Positions 1 through 4,707 of a DNA stretch of 5,695 bases are shown here, in pieces. Position 1 is the stretch's first letter; every line of letters begins with the position of its first letter. The notes beneath the pieces are model-generated. The model was not told the origin of the DNA and ran no database searches. It saw only the letters and a program-made list of their open reading frames with translations. The DNA is taken from NCBI GenBank assembly GCA_013698435.1, contig JACCVA010000058.1, positions 1 through 5,695 of the forward strand, read 5' to 3'. This DNA comes from Nocardioidaceae bacterium. Its GTDB lineage: Bacteria; Actinomycetota; Actinomycetes; Propionibacteriales; Nocardioidaceae. Made by a program: the position numbers and the translations under genes.

Positions 1-97
1 CGGGAGCGAAGACCGGTAGCCGCACCGGCTCCGGCTCCGGAGCGGGTGCGGGGGCGGGGGCGGGAGCGAAGACCGGTAGCCGCACCGGCTCCGGCTC
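1..97. repeat. 60-bp-period tandem repeat in the RpfB Pro-rich linker
   Basis: Positions 1-37 and 61-97 are identical over 37 bases, offset by exactly 60 bp. Base 38 (C) differs from base 98 (G). In the rpfB frame this encodes a 20-residue unit: PAPEPEPVRLPVFAP at residues 281-295 and again at 301-315, separated by APAPA. Sixty is a multiple of three, so copy-number change keeps the frame. The left edge of the window falls inside a copy, so further copies may lie beyond it. The array probably acts as an extended spacer between the G5 domain and the catalytic domain. Confidence 0.9.
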
Positions 98-946
98 GGG
101 GGCCGGCCGCTGCTTGGTCCCGTGCACCTCGATCACGTTGACCGGAGCAGCCAGCTGCTTGCGGGCCACGACCCGCTTGCGAACGAGCTTGCCGTTCTCG
201 CGGACGATCTTGTAGGTGACACGCTCCTTGCCTGCCTTGCCGTCGCGGGCCATCCGGGTCTGGTCGACGTACAGGCTGGCGCTCTCGCGGACGACCGTGT
301 CGTAGGCGACGCTGACGACAACGTCGTGCTTCTTCTTCATCACGCGGGTGACGACGATCGTCATGCCGTCATCGACCTTGGTCGACAGCTTCGGCCTCAC
401 CTCGTCGTAGCGCGTCAGCCTGACGCCGCTGTCCAGCAGCGCCTCGTTGACGGTCCGCTCCAACGTGGTGACGTCGACTGGCTTGCGCTTGCCCACCGTG
501 ATGGTCAGATCCTTCGGCGTGGTGACGACGAGCGTCATGCCGTCACGCGAGATCGACGCCGAGCGGCTGGTGGACAGCTCCGCACCGGCGGTGAACCGCT
601 GGCCGATCTGCGCCAGCGCGTCGGTGACGTTGGTGGCGGTCGTCCAGTACGTCTGCTTGACGCCGTCGACCTTGACGGTCAGCTGCCGGCCGTACGAGAC
701 GGCGATCCGGCTGCCCTCGTCGATCTCGGTCTCCGGCGCGGGGGCGACGGCGTCGTGGGCGCGAAGGTCGACGCCTTCGGACTCGAGCACGTCAGCCACG
801 GTGTCGGCGTAGGTCGTGACGGTCTTTTCCTTGCCGTCGATCGAGATGGTGACGGACTTCTTGGCGGTCGCGAACGCCACGCCACCGACCACGAGGGTGG
901 CGGCAACGACGACGGACATGATCGCGAGGATGATCCTCTTCGACAC
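1..946 (-). CDS. rpfB: Resuscitation-promoting factor RpfB-like G5/DUF348 cell-wall protein, 3' end outside window
   Basis: The visible 315 residues form the N-terminal part of an RpfB-type secreted protein. Residues 3-28 are a basic start plus hydrophobic stretch (signal peptide or anchor) ending near AFATA. There is no lipobox cysteine, unlike mycobacterial RpfB, which is a lipoprotein. Three DUF348 (YabE-like) modules follow at about 31-70, 88-130 and 147-190. A G5-type domain follows at about 204-276, ending in the typical RVVARKQLAAPVNVIEVHGT. From 281 a Pro/Ala/Glu linker begins and runs off the window edge. In the family this linker leads to a lysozyme/transglycosylase-like Rpf domain that cleaves peptidoglycan; that domain is not visible here. 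The start is GTG at 946-944. An in-frame TGA lies at 979-977 with no other start between, and GGAG at 954-951 gives a rather short 4-nt spacer. An internal ATG at codon 10 would destroy the signal peptide. The gene lies downstream of tatD, the usual actinobacterial order, normally followed by ksgA (rsmA). Confidence 0.93.
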   Translation of the reverse strand, partial: MSKRIILAIMSVVVAATLVVGGVAFATAKKSVTISIDGKEKTVTTYADTVADVLESEGVDLRAHDAVAPAPETEIDEGSRIAVSYGRQLTVKVDGVKQTYWTTATNVTDALAQIGQRFTAGAELSTSRSASISRDGMTLVVTTPKDLTITVGKRKPVDVTTLERTVNEALLDSGVRLTRYDEVRPKLSTKVDDGMTIVVTRVMKKKHDVVVSVAYDTVVRESASLYVDQTRMARDGKAGKERVTYKIVRENGKLVRKRVVARKQLAAPVNVIEVHGTKQRPAPEPEPVRLPVFAPAPAPAPAPEPEPVRLPVFAP

Positions 947-1188
947 GATGCTCCAGGGTTTTGAGGGGGTCCCGGCTCACACGACGGGGCGGCGGCCTCG
1001 GTTGAGGGTCTACTGTGCGCCGCTTTGGTGGGGTATGCAGGGGTGCCTGCTGCCGGCCAACAAGTCCCCGACCATGCCAGATGGTCGCACCGATAGCAAA
1101 AAAATCGTCGGCCGTCTGTGCGTAGTGGTGACCCGGATCACCCTGGGGAAGGACCGATGCGACCACAGCGGTCCCATCAGCCCCATCT
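947..1188 (-). promoter_or_regulatory. Structured 5' leader of rpfB (tatD-rpfB intergenic region)
   Basis: This 242-bp gap has no plausible gene on either strand. On the minus strand, reading toward rpfB, it holds: GGACCG (1174-1169) pairing with CGGTCC (1156-1151); a GGTGA/TCACC hairpin (1142-1127); a T7 run (1104-1098), the only such homopolymer in the window; a CGACCAT/ATGGTCG hairpin with 7-bp stem and 5-nt loop (1087-1069); and a GCAGG/CCTGC hairpin with 4-nt loop (1050-1037). The TGCGACCA segment at 1089-1082 can instead pair with TGGTCGCA at 1165-1158, which excludes the 1087-1069 hairpin. The stems are read directly; a regulatory role is inferred. An RNA switch controlling rpfB-ksgA-ispE has been described in Mycobacterium tuberculosis, so a leader of this kind is expected. 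I see no match to the ydaO (c-di-AMP) riboswitch core found upstream of some rpf genes. Confidence 0.5.
1032..1060 (-). promoter_or_regulatory. Weak candidate sigma-A promoter for rpfB
   Basis: On the minus strand TTGGCC (1060-1055) and CATACC (1037-1032) are 17 nt apart. They match the -35 and -10 consensus at 4/6 and 3/6 positions. Transcription would start near 1025, leaving an rpfB leader of about 80 nt. The match is poor, and the segment overlaps the GCAGG/CCTGC hairpin, so it may equally be part of a longer leader transcribed from upstream. Confidence 0.2.
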
Positions 1189-2073
1189 TCACCCCCAGCG
1201 GCCTCCGAAAGCGGCGTCGGTGTTGGCCTCGATGGCAGCGCAGAGCACCTCCAGGTCGACGCCCTTCTCCTGCGCCATCGCCCGGACGGTGGTGGGGATG
1301 AGGTAGCTGGCGTTCGGTCGCCCTCGGTAGGGGGTCGGCGCCAGGAAGGGCGCGTCCGTCTCGACGAGGATCCGATCCAGCGGCGCCACCGCCAATGCCC
1401 CGCGGATGCTCTGAGCGTTCTTGAACGTGACGGTGCCGGCGAACGACAGGTAGGCCCCGCGGTCGAGACACTGCCGGGCGAAGCCGGCGTCACCGGAGAA
1501 GCAGTGCAGCACAGTGCGAGCGGGCACCCCATGCTCGTCGAGCATCGCGAGAATGTCGTCGTGGGCGTCGCGGTCGTGGATGACCAGTGTCTTGTCGAGC
1601 TTGATGGCAAGCCTGATGTGCGCGGCAAAGGAGTGCTGCTGGGCGGCGACGCCTTCGGGACCGGTGCGGTAGTAGTCGAGACCGGTCTCGCCGACAGCCC
1701 GCACCCGCAGACTCGACGCCGCCAGCAGCTCGATCTCGGCCAAGGCTTCGTCGAGCTGCCCCTCGGCGGCGATCTTCGGCGCCTCGTTCGGGTGCAGCGC
1801 GACCCCAGCCACGATGGCGTCGTACGCCGACGCGGTCTCGACGGCCCAGGCGGCGCCGGGAAGGTCGCAGCCGATCTGCACGATGCGCGGCACACCTACC
1901 TGCGTGGCCAGCCTGAGCGCCTCGCCCGGGTCGAGCCAGCTCTCGCCGTCCTCGATGTCGAGGTGGCAGTGGTTGTCGACAACCGGCACCGGCAGCGGCT
2001 CCGGCAGGGGCGGCCGGCTGATGTCGCGGGAGCTGCCGAACTCGGCGTTCACCCGCGAGCGGGTCGACGCCAC
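1189..2073 (-). CDS. tatD: TatD family metal-dependent hydrolase (DNase)
   Basis: A complete 294-residue TIM-barrel amidohydrolase-type protein, slightly longer than the usual 255-270 because of a Pro-rich N-terminal tail. All family metal-site motifs are present: HCHLD (residues 35-39), GVALHP (90-95), GETGLDYY with Glu129, LVIHDRDA with His166, LHCFSG with His190, and ETDAPFLAP with Asp240, followed by the RGRPN loop (250-254). TatD proteins bind two divalent metals; characterised members have 3'-5' exonuclease or D-aminoacyl-tRNA deacylase activity, so the exact substrate here is open. I chose GTG at 2073-2071, which begins 2 nt after the metG stop and has GGGG (2084-2081) 7 nt upstream. 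The second candidate, GTG at 2052-2050, lacks a clear ribosome site but would trim seven poorly conserved residues. The reading frame stays open into metG, but that upstream part has no family homology. The tight spacing suggests translational coupling to metG. Confidence 0.94.
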   Translation of the reverse strand: MASTRSRVNAEFGSSRDISRPPLPEPLPVPVVDNHCHLDIEDGESWLDPGEALRLATQVGVPRIVQIGCDLPGAAWAVETASAYDAIVAGVALHPNEAPKIAAEGQLDEALAEIELLAASSLRVRAVGETGLDYYRTGPEGVAAQQHSFAAHIRLAIKLDKTLVIHDRDAHDDILAMLDEHGVPARTVLHCFSGDAGFARQCLDRGAYLSFAGTVTFKNAQSIRGALAVAPLDRILVETDAPFLAPTPYRGRPNASYLIPTTVRAMAQEKGVDLEVLCAAIEANTDAAFGGRWG

Positions 2074-2075
2074 AC

Positions 2076-3686
2076 CTACGCCCCTGCCTCGACGCGGAGC
2101 CGGGCGAGCTCCTCGTCCACGATGCGCGGGAACAGAGAGGCGCCCTTCGTCAGCGTGGCACCGGCGGGCAGCTGACCCCAGCGGCCGGAGTCCTGCACCC
2201 GCTGGTCGGCCAGTGGGCCGATCGCGTCGGCACCGAGCGCCGACCACAACGCTGCCGCGGTCTTCGGCAGTACTGCGTGATGGAGCACCGCGACCGCACG
2301 CAGGCTTTCGGCGGCCGCGTAGAGGGTCGTCGCAAGCCTGGCACGGCCCTCGTCGGAGTCGTCCTTCGCGACTCTCCACGGCTCCTGCTCGGTGACATAG
2401 CCGTTGATCGTGCCCACGAAGTCGGCCACCGCCGTGACCGCCTCGTGGATCGCGACGCGGTCGATCGCTTCGTCTGCACGAGCCGCAACCTGCGCCAATT
2501 TTTCAACCAGCTCTCGTTCGGGAGCAGTAAGCGCAGCCGGCTCCGGCAAGATGCCGTCGAAGTACTTGCCGACCATGGCGGTGACCCTTGAGGCGAGGTT
2601 GCCCAGACCGTTCGCCAGCTCGCTCATGTAGACCGCCGACATGTGCTCCCACGAGAAGTTGCCGTCGGAGCCGAAGGTGATGGTCCGCATGAAGTAGTAG
2701 CGGTAGGCATCGGAGCCGAAGGTGTCGACGATCTCGCTCGGATGGATGGCGGTCGCCTTCGACTTGCTCATCTTCTGCCCGCCGACCTGCAGCCAGCCGT
2801 GCGCGAACACCCGGCGCGGCACCTCGACGCCAGCAGCCATCAGCATCGCCGGCCAGATGACGGCGTGGAAGCGAAGGATGTCCTTGCCGACAAGCTGAAC
2901 GTCAGCCGGCCAGACCCGATCGAACCGCTCGCTGTCGGTGCCGAACCCGGCCGCGGTGACGTAGTTGAGGAGGGCGTCGATCCAGACGTAGAAGACGTGC
3001 TCGGTGTCCCAAGGCACCGGGATGCCCCAGGCGAACGTGGACCGCGAGATCGACAGGTCCTGCAGGCCCTGCTTGACGAAGGCGACGACCTCGTTGCGCG
3101 CACTCTCGGGCTGCACGAACGTCGGCTGGTCCGCATACAGCGCGAGCAGCCGGTCGGCGTACTTGCTCAGGGCGAAGAAGTAGTTCGTCTCGGACAGCGT
3201 CTCGACCGGCCGCTCGTGGATCGGGCAGAGTTTGACGCCGTCAGGCCCGTCGAACAGCTCGGCCGGCAGCTTGAACTCCTCACAGGCGATGCAGTAGGGG
3301 CCCTCGTACGTGCCCTCGTACACGTCACCCGCGTCGTGGATCGTCTGCCAGAACTCCTGGACCCGCACCGTGTGCCGGCGCTCGGTCGTGCGGATGAAGT
3401 CGTCGTTGCTGGCATCCACGATGTCGAGGACGGGCATCCACTCGGTGGCGACGAGGTGGTCGGCCCAGTCCTGTGGGCTCACGCCGTTCTGCTCGGCCGC
3501 TTCGAGCACCTTCTGCCCGTGCTCGTCGGTGCCGGTGAGGAAGACGACGTCCTCGCCACGCTGGCGGTGCCACCGGGCCAGCACATCCGCGGCCACGGTT
3601 GTGTACGCGTTGCCGATCGACGGAGGCGCCGTCACGTAGTAGATGGGCGTCGTGACGTAGAACGCCGATTCGCGCTGGTCGGGCAT
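2076..3686 (-). CDS. metG: Methionyl-tRNA synthetase with a SIGN instead of HIGH signature
   Basis: A complete 536-residue cytosolic class I synthetase that charges tRNA-Met for initiation and elongation. The Rossmann fold opens with FYVTTPIYYVTAPPSIGNAY (9-28). LTGTDEHG (50-57) is intact. The connective domain has one zinc site, CIAC (132-135) and CPIH (154-157), as in the Thermus-like subclass. YVWIDALLNY (233-242), GKDILRFHA (267-275) and KMSKS (305-309) follow. The anticodon-binding helical domain carries the expected NLASR (363-367) and EQEPW with Trp437. There is no C-terminal EMAP/tRNA-binding extension. The oddity is residues 23-26: SIGN replaces HIGH, losing both histidines; codons 3620-3609 read cleanly. 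The start is ATG 3686-3684, with AGGA (3698-3695) 8 nt upstream and the family N-terminus right after it. A longer frame up to 4055 only shadows rsmI. The gene lies 121 bp downstream of rsmI and 2 nt before tatD. Confidence 0.97.
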   Translation of the reverse strand: MPDQRESAFYVTTPIYYVTAPPSIGNAYTTVAADVLARWHRQRGEDVVFLTGTDEHGQKVLEAAEQNGVSPQDWADHLVATEWMPVLDIVDASNDDFIRTTERRHTVRVQEFWQTIHDAGDVYEGTYEGPYCIACEEFKLPAELFDGPDGVKLCPIHERPVETLSETNYFFALSKYADRLLALYADQPTFVQPESARNEVVAFVKQGLQDLSISRSTFAWGIPVPWDTEHVFYVWIDALLNYVTAAGFGTDSERFDRVWPADVQLVGKDILRFHAVIWPAMLMAAGVEVPRRVFAHGWLQVGGQKMSKSKATAIHPSEIVDTFGSDAYRYYFMRTITFGSDGNFSWEHMSAVYMSELANGLGNLASRVTAMVGKYFDGILPEPAALTAPERELVEKLAQVAARADEAIDRVAIHEAVTAVADFVGTINGYVTEQEPWRVAKDDSDEGRARLATTLYAAAESLRAVAVLHHAVLPKTAAALWSALGADAIGPLADQRVQDSGRWGQLPAGATLTKGASLFPRIVDEELARLRVEAGA

Positions 3687-3693
3687 GACGTCA

Positions 3694-3699
3694 ATCCTA
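3694..3699 (-). promoter_or_regulatory. TAGGAT before metG: Shine-Dalgarno (AGGA) or -10 box of a leaderless transcript
   Basis: TAGGAT on the minus strand ends 7 nt before the metG ATG. Its AGGA gives a normal ribosome site with 8-nt spacing. TAGGAT also fits the actinobacterial TANNNT -10 element, and from this position transcription would start at or next to the A of the ATG, giving a leaderless mRNA. No good -35 hexamer is visible 17-18 nt upstream, so the ribosome-site reading is simpler. Both could operate from different transcripts. Confidence 0.4.
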
Positions 3700-3712
3700 G
3701 GGGCGGTGGTCC

Positions 3713-3800
3713 AGTCGGTTTTCCGCGTCCCGGCGGAACGCAACCGACTTGTCAGGGTGCTGTGGACGCCTGCACGCTCACGCCACGCTGACAACTCGGT
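3713..3800 (-). promoter_or_regulatory. Putative RNA switch/attenuator-like leader between rsmI and metG
   Basis: Three segments on the minus strand give two mutually exclusive hairpins. Segment 1, ACCGAGTTGTCAGCGTG (3800-3784), pairs with segment 2, CACCCTGACAAGTCGGT (3759-3743), at 15 of 17 positions across a 24-nt loop. Alternatively the AGTCGGTT part of segment 2 (3749-3742) pairs perfectly with segment 3, AACCGACT (3720-3713). That second stem continues into TTCCGC (3738-3733) with GCGGAA (3726-3721) after a 3-nt bulge, closing a 6-nt loop. Segment 1 starts 7 nt past the rsmI stop codon, so a ribosome finishing rsmI would cover it. The second hairpin ends 26 nt before the metG ATG. No U-run follows, so it is not a standard intrinsic terminator, and the AGGA ribosome site is outside both stems. 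The pairings are seen directly; the regulatory meaning is inferred. A protein-binding inverted repeat is an alternative. Confidence 0.5.
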
Positions 3801-3807
3801 CTGGGGT

Positions 3808-4632
3808 TCAGCGGTGGGCGGCGGCGTACACGGTCTTTCGGGCGATGCCGGTACGCCGAGCGACGGTGGCGACGGCGTCCTTGGTGCTCGAGCCGGCCTC
3901 GACCTCGAACACGACCAGCGCGCGGAGCTCGGCCGAGTCGAGGTCGGCGGGCGGCGGCACGGCCGCACCGGCGACGACGATGGTGACCTCGCCGCGGACG
4001 CCGTCGCCCGCCCAGGCGACGAGGTCTGCGAGGGGGCCTCGGCGTACCTCTTCATGGGTCTTCGTCAGCTCCCGGCAGACGGCTCCCAGCCGGTACGCAC
4101 CGAAGGCCTCCACCATCGCAGCCAGGGCACGCTCGGTGCGATGCGGAGCCTCGAAGAAGACGAGGGTTCGTTGCTCAATCGCCAGCTCCGCGAGCCGTCG
4201 TGAGCGCTCACCGCCCTTGCGGGGCAGGAAGCCCTCGAAGCAGAACCGGTCGACCGGCAACCCGGAGACAGCCAGCGCGGTCAGCACCGCCGAAGGTCCG
4301 GGCACGGCCGTGACCGCGACTCCGGCGGCGACGGCCGCCGCAACCAGGCGGTAGCCGGGGTCGGAGATGCTCGGCATCCCGGCGTCGGTCACCAGGACGA
4401 CCCGCTCCCCCGCCACCAGCGCCTCGACCAGCTGCGGTGTGCGCTGGGACTCGTTTCCCTCGAAGTACGACACCACCCGGCCACTCAGCCCAACGCCGAG
4501 ATCGGCCACCAGACGGCGGAACCTCCTGGTGTCCTCCGCTGCGATCACGTCGGCCGCGGCGAGCTCGGCCGCCAGCCGAGGCGACGCATCCTCGATCCGA
4601 CCGATCGGAGTCGCGGCGAGGACCAACGTCAT
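3808..4632 (-). CDS. rsmI: 16S rRNA (cytidine-1402-2'-O)-methyltransferase
   Basis: A complete 274-residue tetrapyrrole-methylase-fold protein, of normal length for RsmI. RsmI uses SAM to 2'-O-methylate C1402 in the P-site region of 16S rRNA, fine-tuning decoding. Diagnostic motifs are ATPIG (7-11), AAEDTRR (31-37), SYFEGNE (55-61), the SAM-binding TDAGMPSISDPG (82-93), VPGPSA (110-115), FEGFLPRKG (132-140), FFEAPHR, CRELTKTHEE and GEVTIVVAG. The C-terminal helical tail (STKDAVATVARRTGIARKTV) is the small terminal domain common in RsmI. The motif variant MPSISDPG, for the more usual TPGISDPG, is within family variation. The start is ATG 4632-4630 with GAGG (4644-4641) 8 nt upstream, giving the standard MTLVLAATPIG N-terminus. 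Thirteen in-frame upstream codons (to 4671) look non-coding. It is first in the leftward cluster and diverges from pmt across 75 bp. Confidence 0.96.
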   Translation of the reverse strand: MTLVLAATPIGRIEDASPRLAAELAAADVIAAEDTRRFRRLVADLGVGLSGRVVSYFEGNESQRTPQLVEALVAGERVVLVTDAGMPSISDPGYRLVAAAVAAGVAVTAVPGPSAVLTALAVSGLPVDRFCFEGFLPRKGGERSRRLAELAIEQRTLVFFEAPHRTERALAAMVEAFGAYRLGAVCRELTKTHEEVRRGPLADLVAWAGDGVRGEVTIVVAGAAVPPPADLDSAELRALVVFEVEAGSSTKDAVATVARRTGIARKTVYAAAHR

Positions 4633-4707
4633 AGCCGCATCCTCGCAGCCAGAGCGGGGTTCGACGACCACCGGCGTCGCCGGAGATCGCCCCGCCAGGA
4701 ACGTACG
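4633..4707. promoter_or_regulatory. Divergent rsmI/pmt promoter region with a 13-bp palindrome
   Basis: The 75 bp between the two start codons must hold the promoters of both genes unless these lie inside coding sequence. A perfect palindrome, CCGGCG-T-CGCCGG, lies at 4671-4683, near the middle. It could be an operator acting on both directions, or chance in GC-rich DNA. I could not find a convincing -35/-10 pair. On the plus strand TACGAT (4704-4709) lies exactly 7 nt before the second pmt ATG (4717), a TANNNT geometry compatible with a leaderless start. AGGA (4697-4700) instead supports the ATG at 4708. Confidence 0.4.

Noticed and set aside
1..130. RpfB Pro-rich linker as a substrate of the neighbouring O-mannosyltransferase
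   Set aside because: The repeat unit contains only Pro, Ala, Glu, Val, Arg, Leu and Phe. It has no Ser or Thr acceptor.
122..964. Long plus-strand open frame opposite rpfB
   Set aside because: It is antisense to a well-supported G5/DUF348 gene, its protein is rich in Asp/Gly/Arg with no domain, and it is typical of mirror frames in high-GC DNA.
1098..1142. Intrinsic terminator for tatD (GGTGA/TCACC hairpin plus T7)
   Set aside because: The hairpin ends 22 nt before the T-run and the stem is only 5 bp, so the spacing is too long for a standard Rho-independent terminator. The parts are kept as leader structure instead.
947..1188. ydaO-type c-di-AMP riboswitch upstream of rpfB
   Set aside because: This class occurs before several actinobacterial rpf genes, but its conserved GGTGAA/GCCGAATCC-like core elements are not visible here.
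2074..2379. Upstream extension of tatD into metG
   Set aside because: The frame is merely open. The extra residues are a shadow of the MetRS C-terminus and carry no TatD homology.
2643..3791. 382-codon plus-strand open frame opposite metG
   Set aside because: It mirrors the third-position GC pattern of metG on the other strand. Its product is a low-complexity His/Asp/Arg/Val sequence with no recognisable motif.
3687..3807. T-box riboswitch ahead of metG
   Set aside because: I found no T-box sequence (TGGN bulge), no stem I specifier loop and no room for them in 121 bp.
3687..4055. Upstream extension of metG
   Set aside because: The added residues overlap the rsmI coding region and do not resemble MetRS. 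The canonical N-terminus begins just after ATG 3686, which has a ribosome site.
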